Assembly (NCBI RefSeq): GCF_000282215.1
Contig: NZ_AKJS01000067.1
Span: 16,747-80,746 of the forward strand
From: Pseudomonas sp. GM21
Lineage (GTDB): Bacteria > Pseudomonadota > Gammaproteobacteria > Pseudomonadales > Pseudomonadaceae
Length of the DNA: 64,000 bases
Direction: 5' to 3'
Numbering within the stretch: the stretch's first letter is position 1; the number at the start of each line of letters is the position of its first letter. Position numbers and translations under genes: made by a program. Under the pieces are notes generated by a model. The model searched no databases and was not told where the DNA came from. It saw only the letters and a list, made by a program, of their open reading frames with translations. Below are positions 38,339-47,644 of this stretch, piece after piece.

Positions 38339-39204
38339 GTGCTGTTGCCGTATTGCGGCTGCCGCTGGCGGTGGACTTGAGCGGGTTCGTCAAACTGTTG
38401 CAGCGCATGCAGGTGCCGCATCGCGTCAGCGAAGAGTCGGGCGAACAGGTGCTTTGGGTGCCTGCCAACATCAGCGAAGACGTGCGCTCGCTGTACGAGC
38501 GGTTTCCGGCTGGTGACCCTGATCAGCAACTGGACATTCCGGCGGTGCAAACCACCCGCCGTCCCGGTTTTGTCGAGCAACTGCGCTACGCCAAGGCGAC
38601 CGCGGCCGTTTTGCTGTTGAGTATCCTCGTGGGCGCGGTGACGCTGCTGGGTGAAAACCTCGACACGATGCGCTGGCTGACCTTCCTCGATTTTCGCGTG
38701 ATCGGCGAGTACATCCACTTCGTGCCATTGGCCGACAGTCTGGCAGCGGGGCAGTGGTGGCGACTGATGACGCCGATGCTGATCCACTTCGGCATCCTGC
38801 ACCTGGCCATGAACGGCATGTGGTATTGGGAACTGGGCCGGCGTATCGAGTCGCGTCAGGGCAGCATCAACCTGATCGGCCTGACGTTGCTGTTCAGCCT
38901 CGTTTCCAATTGCGCCCAGTACTTTTTCAGCGGTCCGACCTTGTTCGGCGGGTTGTCCGGCGTGTTGTACGGTCTGCTCGGGCATTGCTGGATCTTCCAG
39001 CTGTTGGCGCCGAACCCGGCTTATCGCCTGCCGCGCGGCGTGCTGGTGATGATGCTGGTGTGGCTGGTGCTGTGCCTGTCCGGGCTGGTCTCGATGATCG
39101 GCTTTGGTGAAATCGCCAACGCCGCCCATGTCAGCGGGTTACTCATCGGATGCTTCACCGGTTTGTTGGGTGGTTTGTACAACCGCCGTAAACTGGCCGC
39201 CTAA
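38335..39204 (+). CDS. glpG: Rhomboid family intramembrane serine protease
   Basis: The 289-residue protein has an N-terminal cytoplasmic domain (1-80) and six membrane helices. The catalytic dyad is S208 in G-G-L-S-G-V and H265 in A-A-H-V-S-G. Also present is the H-x2-N motif (H-L-A-M-N-G). It cleaves membrane proteins within the bilayer. It starts inside the previous gene (ATGA overlap). The symbol follows the E. coli homologue by architecture. Confidence 0.9.
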   Translation: MSAVAVLRLPLAVDLSGFVKLLQRMQVPHRVSEESGEQVLWVPANISEDVRSLYERFPAGDPDQQLDIPAVQTTRRPGFVEQLRYAKATAAVLLLSILVGAVTLLGENLDTMRWLTFLDFRVIGEYIHFVPLADSLAAGQWWRLMTPMLIHFGILHLAMNGMWYWELGRRIESRQGSINLIGLTLLFSLVSNCAQYFFSGPTLFGGLSGVLYGLLGHCWIFQLLAPNPAYRLPRGVLVMMLVWLVLCLSGLVSMIGFGEIANAAHVSGLLIGCFTGLLGGLYNRRKLAA

Positions 39205-39238
39205 AACAGTTTATGAATTAAAGAGCGCGGAGACCTTG

Positions 39239-39499
39239 ATGTCCTCTTTTAACGAAATGATCAAAAACATCACCCCCGATATCTACCAGAGCCTGAAACT
39301 GGCGGTGGAAATCGGAAAATGGGCCGACGGTAACAAGCTCACCGCCGAGCAACGTGAACTGTCGCTGCAAGCGATGATCGCCTGGGAAATCCAGAACCTG
39401 CCCGAAGACGAGCGCACCGGTTACATGGGCCCGCAGGAATGCAGTTCAAAGTCGATCAGCGTGCCAAACATTCTGTTCAAGTCGGATGCCATCCATTGA
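39239..39499 (+). CDS. YeaC-like small protein (DUF1315)
   Basis: The 86-residue protein begins M-S-S-F-N-E-M-I-K-N-I-T-P-D-I-Y and has the family features W-A-D-G-N-K-L-T-A-E-Q and the C-terminal C-S-S-K-S. The function of this family is unknown. The ATG follows GGAGACCTTG. Its stop TGA overlaps a candidate TTG start of the next gene, consistent with coupling. Confidence 0.85.
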   Translation: MSSFNEMIKNITPDIYQSLKLAVEIGKWADGNKLTAEQRELSLQAMIAWEIQNLPEDERTGYMGPQECSSKSISVPNILFKSDAIH

Positions 39500-40326
39500 T
39501 CGAGATTGGCCGTGGTGCAATCAGTAAAATGTCGGCCCGCCTTGACGGGTCCGACGTGCAGTACGCGTTTCGTCTGGGCGAGCTCGAGGTGCCGGTCAAT
39601 CCAATGATCGGCACCACCGTGCGCCTGGAATACCTGGGGGCAATTCATTGCACCCATTGCGGACGCAAGACCAAAACCAGTTTCAGCCAGGGGTATTGCT
39701 ACCCGTGCATGACCAAACTGGCGCAGTGCGACATCTGCATCATGAGCCCGGAGCGTTGCCACTTTGATGCTGGCACCTGCCGTGAGCCGGAGTGGGGCCA
39801 GACGTTTTGCATGACCGATCACATCGTCTATCTGTCCAACTCGTCGGGGGTGAAAGTCGGGATTACCCGCGCCACTCAGTTGCCGACCCGCTGGATCGAT
39901 CAGGGCGCACGTCAGGCATTGCCGATCATGCGCGTGTCGACCCGTCAGCAATCGGGTTTCGTCGAAGACCTGTTCCGCAGCCAGGTGGCGGACAAGACCA
40001 ACTGGCGCGCCTTGCTCAAGGGTGAAGCAGCTTCGGTGAACCTGGCCGAAGTTCGCGATCAGTTGTTCGACAGTTGCGCCGAGGGCCTGCAAACCTTGCA
40101 GGAACGATTCGGCCTACAAGCCATTCAGACCATTGCCGACGTAGAAACCCTCGAGATCCGCTATCCGGTCGAGCAATATCCGGCCAAAATCGTCAGCTTC
40201 AACCTGGACAAGAATCCGATTGCCGAAGGCACGCTGTTAGGGGTCAAGGGCCAATACCTGATCTTCGACACCGGCGTGATCAACATTCGTAAATACACGG
40301 CTTATCAGCTCGCCGTGCATCAGTAA
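39496..40326 (+). CDS. DUF2797 family protein with zinc-ribbon-like cysteines
   Basis: With a TTG start at 39496 (TTGA overlap with the YeaC-like stop) the protein has 276 residues and begins I-E-I-G-R-G-A-I-S-K-M. An in-frame ATG at 39439 would add 19 residues overlapping the previous gene, and ATG 39529 would trim 11. The central region has two C-x2-C pairs (C-T-H-C-G and C-Y-P-C) and C-D-I-C, suggesting metal binding, followed by a GIY-YIG-like segment (V-Y-L-S-N-S-S-G-V-K-V-G). Function unknown. Confidence 0.85.
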   Translation: MIEIGRGAISKMSARLDGSDVQYAFRLGELEVPVNPMIGTTVRLEYLGAIHCTHCGRKTKTSFSQGYCYPCMTKLAQCDICIMSPERCHFDAGTCREPEWGQTFCMTDHIVYLSNSSGVKVGITRATQLPTRWIDQGARQALPIMRVSTRQQSGFVEDLFRSQVADKTNWRALLKGEAASVNLAEVRDQLFDSCAEGLQTLQERFGLQAIQTIADVETLEIRYPVEQYPAKIVSFNLDKNPIAEGTLLGVKGQYLIFDTGVINIRKYTAYQLAVHQ

Positions 40327-40336
40327 GGACTCCAGC

Positions 40337-42994
40337 ATGCGCACCGAACAACCGAAGATGATTTACCTGAAAGACTATCAGGCGCCCGAGTACCTGATCG
40401 ACGAGACGCACCTGACCTTCGAGTTGTACGAGGACCACAGTCTGGTCCATGCGCAACTGGTGATGCGCCGCAATCCCGAGCGCGGCCCGGGCCTGCCGCC
40501 GCTGGTGCTGGACGGTCAGCAGCTTGAGCTTTTGGCGGTGACCCTGGCGGATCGAGAACTGAGCGACGCAGACTACCAACTGACCGAGAATCACCTGACC
40601 CTGCACCCGACCAGTACCACGTTCACGGTCGACACCAGCGTCAAGATCCACCCGGAAACCAACACCGCGCTGGAAGGCTTGTACAAATCCAGCGGCATGT
40701 TCTGCACCCAGTGCGAGGCTGAAGGCTTTCGCAAGATCACCTATTATCTCGATCGCCCGGACGTGATGAGCAAGTTCACCACCACGGTGGTCGCCGAGCA
40801 GCACAGCTATCCGGTGCTGCTGTCCAACGGCAACCCGATTGCCAGCGGCCCCGGCGAAGACGGCCGGCACTGGGCGACCTGGGAAGACCCGTTCATGAAA
40901 CCGGCGTACCTGTTCGCGCTGGTGGCCGGTGATTTGTGGTGCGTCGAAGACACCTTCACCACCATGACCCAGCGTTCCGTGGCATTGCGCATCTACGTCG
41001 AACCGGAAAACATCGACAAGTGCCAGCACGCCATGAACAGCCTGAAGAAGTCGATGCGCTGGGATGAAGAGGTCTACGGTCGCGAATACGACCTGGACAT
41101 CTTCATGATTGTCGCGGTCAACGACTTCAACATGGGCGCCATGGAGAACAAGGGCCTCAACATCTTCAACTCCAGCGCCGTGCTGGCCCGCGCCGAAACC
41201 GCAACAGACGCTGCGCACCAGCGCGTGGAAGCCATCGTCGCCCACGAATACTTCCACAACTGGTCGGGCAACCGCGTGACCTGCCGAGACTGGTTCCAGC
41301 TGTCGCTCAAGGAAGGCTTCACCGTGTTCCGCGATGCCGGGTTCTCCTCGGACATGAACTCGGCCACGGTCAAGCGCATCCAGGACGTGGCGTACCTGCG
41401 CACGCACCAGTTCGCCGAAGACGCCGGCCCCATGGCCCACGCCGTGCGCCCGGACAGCTTTATCGAGATTTCCAACTTCTACACCCTGACGGTGTACGAA
41501 AAGGGCTCGGAAGTGGTCGGCATGATCCACACCTTGCTCGGGGCCGACGGCTTCCGCAAAGGCAGCGACCTGTATTTCGACCGCCACGACGGCCAGGCCG
41601 TGACCTGTGACGACTTCATCAAGGCGATGGAAGATGCCAACGGTGTCGACCTGACCCAGTTCAAACGCTGGTACAGCCAGGCGGGTACGCCGCGGTTGGC
41701 GGTGAGCGAGTCTTACGACGCGGCGGCGAAAACCTACAGCCTGACCTTCCGTCAAAGCTGCCCGGCAACCCCGGACAAAGTTGAAAAACTGCCGTTCGTG
41801 ATTCCGGTGGAGTTGGGCCTGCTGGATTCCAAAGGCGCGGCAATTGCCTTGCGTCTCTCCGGTGAAGCCAGTGCCCAGGGCACGTCGCGGGTGATCTCGG
41901 TGACCGAAGCCGAGCAGACTTTCACCTTCGTCGACATCGCTGAACAGCCGTTGCCTTCGCTGCTGCGTGGCTTCTCGGCGCCGGTCAAACTGAGCTTCCC
42001 ATACAACCGCGATCAACTGATGTTCCTGATGCAGCATGACAGCGACGGTTTTAACCGTTGGGATGCCGGCCAGCAATTGTCGGTGCAAGTGCTGCAAGAG
42101 CTGATTGCCCAACATCAGGCTGGTGAAACGCTGGTGCTGGATCAGCGCCTGATTCGCGCCTTGCGCACTGTGCTGTCGGACGAGACGCTGGATCAGGCCA
42201 TGGTCGCGGAGATGCTGTCGCTGCCGGGCGAGGCGTATTTGACCGAAATCAGCGAAGTGGCTGACGTCGATGCGATTCACATCGCTCGCGAGTTTGCCCG
42301 CAAGCAATTGGCTGAAGGGTTGTTTGAAGCGCTGTGGCTGCGTTATCAGGCCAATCGCGATCTGTCGAAGAAAACCCCTTACGTGGCGGAGGCCGAGCAC
42401 TTCGCTCGTCGGGCGTTGCAGAACATTGCGCTGTCGTACCTGATGCTCAGCGGCAAACCGGAAGTGTTGGCAGCGACGCTTGAGCAATTCGAGACGAGCG
42501 ACAACATGACCGAACGACTGACCGCGCTGGCGGTGTTGGTCAACTCGCCGTTTGAAGAACAAAAGGCCAAGGCACTGGCGAGTTTTGCCGAGCACTTCAA
42601 GGACAATCCGTTGGTCATGGATCAGTGGTTCAGTGTTCAGGCGGGCAGCACGTTGCCGGGTGGTCTGGAGCGGGTGCGTCGGTTGATGCAGCATCCGGCG
42701 TTCAACATGAAAAACCCGAACAAGGTGCGGGCGTTGGTCGGTGCGTTTGCCGGGCAGAACCTGATCAATTTCCATGCGGCTGACGGATCAGGGTATCGCT
42801 TCCTCGCAGACTTGGTGATCGAGCTCAATGGCTTCAACCCGCAGATCGCTTCGCGCCAACTGGCGCCGCTGACTCGCTGGCGCAAGTATGACGATGCGCG
42901 TCAGGCGTTGATGAAAGGTGAGCTGGAGCGGATTCGTGCTTCGGGTCAGCTGTCCAGCGATGTGTTTGAAGTGGTCAGCAAAAGCCTGGCCTGA
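40337..42994 (+). CDS. pepN: Aminopeptidase N
   Basis: PepN is a cytoplasmic zinc exopeptidase of the M1 family that releases N-terminal amino acids. The 885-residue protein has the substrate motif G-A-M-E-N at 267-271 and the zinc motif H-E-Y-F-H at 303-307, with the third ligand glutamate in L-K-E-G-F-T. Length agrees with E. coli PepN (about 870). It starts 10 bases after the DUF2797 gene and likely ends this operon. Confidence 0.96.
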   Translation: MRTEQPKMIYLKDYQAPEYLIDETHLTFELYEDHSLVHAQLVMRRNPERGPGLPPLVLDGQQLELLAVTLADRELSDADYQLTENHLTLHPTSTTFTVDTSVKIHPETNTALEGLYKSSGMFCTQCEAEGFRKITYYLDRPDVMSKFTTTVVAEQHSYPVLLSNGNPIASGPGEDGRHWATWEDPFMKPAYLFALVAGDLWCVEDTFTTMTQRSVALRIYVEPENIDKCQHAMNSLKKSMRWDEEVYGREYDLDIFMIVAVNDFNMGAMENKGLNIFNSSAVLARAETATDAAHQRVEAIVAHEYFHNWSGNRVTCRDWFQLSLKEGFTVFRDAGFSSDMNSATVKRIQDVAYLRTHQFAEDAGPMAHAVRPDSFIEISNFYTLTVYEKGSEVVGMIHTLLGADGFRKGSDLYFDRHDGQAVTCDDFIKAMEDANGVDLTQFKRWYSQAGTPRLAVSESYDAAAKTYSLTFRQSCPATPDKVEKLPFVIPVELGLLDSKGAAIALRLSGEASAQGTSRVISVTEAEQTFTFVDIAEQPLPSLLRGFSAPVKLSFPYNRDQLMFLMQHDSDGFNRWDAGQQLSVQVLQELIAQHQAGETLVLDQRLIRALRTVLSDETLDQAMVAEMLSLPGEAYLTEISEVADVDAIHIAREFARKQLAEGLFEALWLRYQANRDLSKKTPYVAEAEHFARRALQNIALSYLMLSGKPEVLAATLEQFETSDNMTERLTALAVLVNSPFEEQKAKALASFAEHFKDNPLVMDQWFSVQAGSTLPGGLERVRRLMQHPAFNMKNPNKVRALVGAFAGQNLINFHAADGSGYRFLADLVIELNGFNPQIASRQLAPLTRWRKYDDARQALMKGELERIRASGQLSSDVFEVVSKSLA

Positions 42995-43065
42995 GTCATG
43001 CTTTGCTCCCCCAGGGTCCACTCGGGCCCAGGGGGCTCGCTTTTAAGTGGATCAGAATCGTTTAT

Positions 43066-43087
43066 CGGTGCTGGAAAACCAGCACCG
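43066..43087. other. Perfect 9-bp hairpin downstream of pepN
   Basis: CGGTGCTGG and CCAGCACCG pair perfectly around AAAA. No U-run follows on either strand, so a standard intrinsic terminator is unlikely. It lies 70 bases after pepN in an otherwise gene-free stretch, and a second imperfect stem (CCCCC/GGGGG) lies between it and the pepN stop. Confidence 0.5.
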
Positions 43088-43287
43088 TCTATGACGAAAA
43101 GGCGTACCTGCAGGCTTTAATACGCAGGGGATCAACATTGATAGAGGCACCGGTGGAGGTAGCTTCGGGTTGACGGAGAGGCTCAGGGCATGAGGGGGCG
43201 GGTGAATCAAAAGCCCAAGATCAAAAGCTTTCAGGCGAGCTAACGCTCGGCCTGTTGAGTGGTGGGAAGCAAGGGCTGTACGCCGAT

Positions 43288-43388
43288 CCATTGTGGGAGC
43301 TGGCCTGCCAGCGAAGGCGGCCTGACAGCCAACCAATCTCCTTGGGATGTACCCTGTCCAACTGTGGGAGCGAGCTTGCTCGCGAAGC
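43288..43388. repeat. Two direct GTGGGAGC-type REP arms
   Basis: GTGGGAGCTGGCCTGCCAGCGAAGG (from 43292) and GTGGGAGCGAGCTTGCTCGCGAAG (from 43363) are two REP palindromes in the same orientation, unlike the inverted pairs at 47518, 48446 and 51819. Confidence 0.75.
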
Positions 43389-43424
43389 TGTTGATCTTGC
43401 CGTTGATGTTGATCTGTTTTTGAT

Positions 43425-43735
43425 CTTGATCTGCTTTTGATCTTTCGCCCCTTCGGCAGGCCGAGCGTAGGTGTTCATCAGGGGGTTAGGCGCGTAGCGC
43501 CGTGCGGCGAAGCCGCACACATCGAGAGGAGGTCGTAGCGAAGCAGACCGGAGGCGATGCCCCCTGATGGACACCGTAGCGAGGGAACGCGGAGCTTTAG
43601 CGAGGCGCCGTACGCCGGGGCGAAGCCTTTTGCTTACTTTTCGCTGGGCCGGCATTCCGGCGTCTGGAAAAGTGAGTCGCTGTAAGAGCGAAACCATAAG
43701 CCGCCGTTACCGCAGAAACGGATATGTACACCAAC
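43425..43735. repeat. Long conserved-looking intergenic repeat of the fluorescent-pseudomonad type
   Basis: About 300 bases from TTTGATCTTTCGCCCC to AACGGATATG resemble an intergenic sequence I recall from many P. fluorescens genomes. It has internal palindromes (GGCGCGTAGCGCC, GTGCGGCGAAGCCGCAC, GCCGGCATTCCGGC) and open reading frames that are often mis-annotated as small hypothetical proteins. The rest of the 1-kb gap (42995-43994) shows no gene I can support. Confidence 0.55.
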
Positions 43736-43994
43736 CACCAATAAAGACCACCGAAACCCCAATCACCCCACCTGATACCCAATCATTCAGAAAAACCCCA
43801 TCCCCCTCAGGTTAACAAAACATAACGCAGCGTCGATTGTCAGACCTTTCCAAACCCCGATAGGATAAGCCAGCTTCCGAAGGGGCTCTAGATTGCGCGT
43901 TTCAGGACCAGGTTCCAAACAGCCAATCACAACGAGCACCCTTACGGCGCCCTGAAAGGTTGAACGACCTAACAATAATAATGGGGGAAGGTCT

Positions 43995-45047
43995 ATGAGT
44001 GAGCCTGTCATGGGTGTGGGTATCTGCCGCCCGCCGGCATTACGCAAGTTCGCGTTGCTGGCTACAGCGCTCTCGCTGTTGGGCTGTGCTGTGTTGTCGG
44101 CACCTGTGCTGGCAGCTGCCGCGCCAGCATCCGATGCTGTTTATGCCATTGAATCTGCCAAGGCTGCCAAAAGCCTGATGCTTGATGTCGTCCACGCCGG
44201 CAAACGCCTGGTCGCGGTCGGTGATCGCGGGCACATTCTGTATTCCGATGACCAAGGCACGACCTGGGTTCAAGCCAAGGTACCCACCCGGGCACTGCTG
44301 ACGTCGGTGTTTTTTGTCGATGACAAACACGGCTGGGCCGTCGGCCATGACGCACAGATCCTCGCGAGCGAGGACGGTGGCGCCACCTGGACCAAACAAT
44401 TCGACGATTTGAAACGCGAAGCGCCGCTGCTTGACGTCTGGTTCAAGGACGCCAACAGCGGCTATGCCGTGGGTGCTTATGGCGCACTGCTGGAAACCAC
44501 CGACGGCGGCAAGCACTGGGAAGACGCCAGCGACCGCCTGGACAACGAGGACCAGCTCCACCTCAATGGCATCGCTTCAGTCAAGGATGCCGGGCTGTTC
44601 ATCGTCGGCGAGCAGGGCAGCATGTTCCGCTCAGCCGATTGGGGGCAGACCTGGGAGAAAGTTGAAGGGCCGTACGAAGGATCGCTCTTCGGTGTCATCG
44701 GCACGGCGCAAGCCAATACGCTGCTGGCTTACGGCCTGCGCGGCAATCTCTACCGCTCCACGGATTTCGGCAGCACCTGGGAACAGGTCGAGCTGAAAGC
44801 CGCTCGTGGCGCGCTGGAGTTCGGGCTGTCTGGCGCAACCCTGCTCGACGACGGTTCCATCGTGATCGTCGGTAACGGCGGCTCGGTGGTGCGCAGCAAC
44901 GACAACGGCGAAACCTTCAGCGTGTTCAACCGTCCGGATCGCATTTCCGTATCGGCAGTGGCGGCGGCGGGCAACGGCAATCTGATTCTGGCAGGACAGG
45001 GCGGCGTTCGCGCTACTTCGCCAACCGGCTCAGAGCTGGGCAAATAA
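43995..45047 (+). CDS. YCF48-like beta-propeller protein, exported
   Basis: The 350-residue protein has a signal sequence (hydrophobic 20-40, cleavage near V-L-A-A). It then has repeated blocks of the type V-G-D-R-G-x-I-L-Y-S-D-D-Q-G-T-T-W, recurring as A-S-E-D-G-G-A-T-W, E-T-T-D-G-G-K-H-W, R-S-A-D-W-G-Q-T-W and R-S-T-D-F-G-S-T-W. These are BNR/YCF48 beta-propeller repeats. It is followed 16 bases later by an RND exporter, a pairing common in pseudomonads, and probably acts as its periplasmic partner (inference). Confidence 0.88.
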   Translation: MSEPVMGVGICRPPALRKFALLATALSLLGCAVLSAPVLAAAAPASDAVYAIESAKAAKSLMLDVVHAGKRLVAVGDRGHILYSDDQGTTWVQAKVPTRALLTSVFFVDDKHGWAVGHDAQILASEDGGATWTKQFDDLKREAPLLDVWFKDANSGYAVGAYGALLETTDGGKHWEDASDRLDNEDQLHLNGIASVKDAGLFIVGEQGSMFRSADWGQTWEKVEGPYEGSLFGVIGTAQANTLLAYGLRGNLYRSTDFGSTWEQVELKAARGALEFGLSGATLLDDGSIVIVGNGGSVVRSNDNGETFSVFNRPDRISVSAVAAAGNGNLILAGQGGVRATSPTGSELGK

Positions 45048-45063
45048 TAAGAAGGGCGGAGCT

Positions 45064-47448
45064 ATGACATCGATGACAAGCCATCACCAGGACAAGGCGA
45101 CGTTTCTTGAGCGCCTGATTTTCAACAACCGCCCGGCAGTGATCTTTATCTGCCTGCTGGTCAGTATTTTCCTGTTCTGGCAGGCGACGCTGATCCGGCC
45201 ATCCACCAGTTTCGAAAAAATGATCCCGCTCGATCATCCGTTCATTCAAAAGATGATGGAGCACCGCAACGATCTGGCGAACCTGGGCAACACGGTGCGG
45301 ATCTCGGTGGAAGCCACTGACGGCGATATCTTCTCCAAGGAATACATGGAGACCCTGCGTCAGATCAACGATGAGGTGTTCTACATTTCCGGCGTCGACC
45401 GTTCCGGCCTCAAGTCGCTGTGGAGCCCGAGCGTGCGCTGGACCGAGGTGACGGAGGAGGGCTTCGCCGGTGGTGAGGTGATCCCGCAGAGCTACAACGG
45501 TTCCCAGCAAAGCCTTGATCTGCTGCGCAACAACGTCCTCAAGTCCGGGCAAGTCGGGCGTCTGGTGGCCAACGACTTCAAGTCGAGCATTGTCGATATC
45601 CCGCTGCTGGAGTCCTACCCGGACCCGCAGGACCAGGGCAAGTTGCTGGCGCTGGACTACCGCAAGTTCTCCCACGAGCTGGAAGAAAAAATCCGCGACA
45701 AGTTTGAAAAACAGAACCCTAACGTGCAGATCCACATCGTCGGTTTCGCCAAGAAAGTCGGCGACCTGATCGATGGCCTGGTCATGGTGGTGATGTTCTT
45801 CGGCGTCGCCTTCGTTATTACCCTGATTCTGTTGTACTGGTTCACCAACTGCATGCGCAGCACCGTGGCGGTACTCAGTACCACGCTGGTGGCGGTGATC
45901 TGGCAGCTTGGGTTGATGCACTTCTTCGGCTTCGGGTTGGATCCGTATTCGATGCTGGTGCCGTTCCTGATCTTTGCCATCGGTATTTCCCACGGCGTAC
46001 AGAAGATCAACGGTATCGCCTTGCAGTCCAGTGAAGCCGACAATGCGCTGACTGCAGCGCGACGCACGTTCCGTCAGCTGTTCCTGCCGGGGATGATTGC
46101 GATCCTTGCGGATGCGGTGGGTTTCATCACGCTGCTGATCATCGACATTGGCGTGATCCATGAACTGGCCATCGGCGCGTCCATTGGCGTGGCAGTGATC
46201 GTGTTCACCAACCTGATCCTGCTGCCGGTGGCGATTTCCTACGTCGGTATCAGCAAACGCGCAGTAGAGCGCAGCAAAAAGGACGCAACTCGCGAGCATC
46301 CGTTCTGGCGCCTGCTGTCGAACTTTGCCAGCGCGAAAGTCGCACCGGTGTCGATCGTCCTGGCCTTGCTGGCCTTCGGTGGCGGTCTCTGGTACAGCCA
46401 GAACCTGAAAATCGGTGACCTTGATCAGGGTGCACCTGAACTGCGTCCGGACTCGCGCTACAACAAAGACAACAACTTCATCATCAGCAACTACTCCACC
46501 AGTTCCGACGTGTTGGTGGTGATGGTCAAGACCAAGGCTGAAGGCTGCTCACGCTATGAAGCCATGGCGCCGATCGATGAGCTGATGTGGAAGATGCAGA
46601 ACACCGAGGGCGTGCAGTCGGCGATTTCCCTGGTGACCGTGTCCAAGCAGATGATCAAGGGCATGAACGAGGGCAACCTGAAATGGGAAACCCTGTCGCG
46701 CAACCCGGATGTGCTGAACAACTCCATCTCCCGTGCGGATGGTCTGTACAACAACAGTTGCTCCCTGGCGCCGGTGCTGGTGTTCCTCAACGATCACAAG
46801 GCGGCGACGCTCGATCGTGCGGTGCATGCGGTGCAGGAATTCGCCAAGGAGAACAACAAGGACGGCCTGGAATTCATCCTCGCCGCCGGTAACGCCGGTA
46901 TTGAAGCGGCCACCAACGAAGTGATCAAGGAATCCGAGCTAACCATCCTGATCCTCGTCTACATCTGCGTCGCGACCATGTGCATGATCACCTTCCGTTC
47001 GTGGGCGGCGACCTTGTGCATCGTGTTGCCACTGGTGCTGACGTCGGTACTGGGTAACGCCCTGATGGCCTTCATGGGCATCGGCGTGAAAGTCGCGACC
47101 TTGCCGGTGGTGGCGCTGGGTGTGGGGATTGGCGTGGACTACGGCATCTACATCTACAGCCGCCTGGAAAGTTTCCTGCGGGCCGGTCTGCCGCTGCAAG
47201 AAGCCTACTACCAGACGCTGAAGTCCACCGGTAAAGCGGTGCTGTTCACCGGTCTGTGCCTGGCCATCGGCGTCTGCACCTGGATCTTCTCGGCCATCAA
47301 GTTCCAGGCCGACATGGGCCTGATGCTGACCTTCATGCTGCTGTGGAACATGTTCGGCGCGCTGTGGCTGTTGCCTGCGCTGGCACGGTTCCTGATCAAG
47401 CCGGAGAAACTGGCTGGGCAGAAGGGCAACTCGCTGTTCGCTCACTGA
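45064..47448 (+). CDS. RND superfamily (MMPL-type) exporter
   Basis: The 794-residue inner-membrane protein has two halves, each with one helix, a large periplasmic loop and five more helices, the RND/MMPL plan of HpnN-like lipid exporters. The second half contains G-V-G-I-G-V-D-Y-G-I-Y in helix 10 region. With the YCF48-like partner it probably moves lipids or hydrophobic molecules from the inner membrane outward. In other pseudomonads the pair is often with DUF1302 and DUF1329 genes, which are absent here. A terminator follows. Confidence 0.9.
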   Translation: MTSMTSHHQDKATFLERLIFNNRPAVIFICLLVSIFLFWQATLIRPSTSFEKMIPLDHPFIQKMMEHRNDLANLGNTVRISVEATDGDIFSKEYMETLRQINDEVFYISGVDRSGLKSLWSPSVRWTEVTEEGFAGGEVIPQSYNGSQQSLDLLRNNVLKSGQVGRLVANDFKSSIVDIPLLESYPDPQDQGKLLALDYRKFSHELEEKIRDKFEKQNPNVQIHIVGFAKKVGDLIDGLVMVVMFFGVAFVITLILLYWFTNCMRSTVAVLSTTLVAVIWQLGLMHFFGFGLDPYSMLVPFLIFAIGISHGVQKINGIALQSSEADNALTAARRTFRQLFLPGMIAILADAVGFITLLIIDIGVIHELAIGASIGVAVIVFTNLILLPVAISYVGISKRAVERSKKDATREHPFWRLLSNFASAKVAPVSIVLALLAFGGGLWYSQNLKIGDLDQGAPELRPDSRYNKDNNFIISNYSTSSDVLVVMVKTKAEGCSRYEAMAPIDELMWKMQNTEGVQSAISLVTVSKQMIKGMNEGNLKWETLSRNPDVLNNSISRADGLYNNSCSLAPVLVFLNDHKAATLDRAVHAVQEFAKENNKDGLEFILAAGNAGIEAATNEVIKESELTILILVYICVATMCMITFRSWAATLCIVLPLVLTSVLGNALMAFMGIGVKVATLPVVALGVGIGVDYGIYIYSRLESFLRAGLPLQEAYYQTLKSTGKAVLFTGLCLAIGVCTWIFSAIKFQADMGLMLTFMLLWNMFGALWLLPALARFLIKPEKLAGQKGNSLFAH

Positions 47449-47463
47449 TCCTCGTCTGAAATA

Positions 47464-47497
47464 GAAAAGCCGCAACCTGGGTTGCGGCTTTTTTTAT
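47464..47497. terminator. Rho-independent terminator of the RND operon
   Basis: AGCCGCAACC (47468-47477) and GGTTGCGGCT (47480-47489) form a perfect stem followed by a run of seven T. Confidence 0.92.
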
Positions 47498-47517
47498 ACC
47501 TCGGATTCGACTCAAGT

Positions 47518-47613
47518 CCCTGTGGGAGCGAGCCTGCTCGCGATAGCGGCGGTACATTCAACATTGATATTGACTGACACTACGCCATCGCGAGCAGGCT
47601 CGCTCCCACAGGG
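47518..47613. repeat. REPIN, GTGGGAGCGAGC family, copy 1
   Basis: Inverted arms CTGTGGGAGCGAGCCTGCTC and its complement enclose a spacer containing TTGATATTGACTGACAC. It lies between the RND terminator and the end of the GntR-type gene. Homologous spacers occur in the copies at 48446 and 51819. Confidence 0.92.
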
Positions 47614-47644
47614 GGGGATTTGTAACTTTTGGATTAGTGTTGGG

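Noticed and set aside
40280..42775. 831-codon open frame on the minus strand
   Set aside because: It lies wholly opposite pepN, whose HEYFH and GAMEN motifs prove the plus-strand reading. The antisense frame is open because of GC-biased codon use and encodes a low-complexity His/Gln/Arg-rich product.
43567..43815. 82-codon open frame in the pepN downstream gap
   Set aside because: It lies within a palindrome-rich intergenic repeat, lacks a ribosome site and is the kind of spurious ORF often annotated in such repeats.
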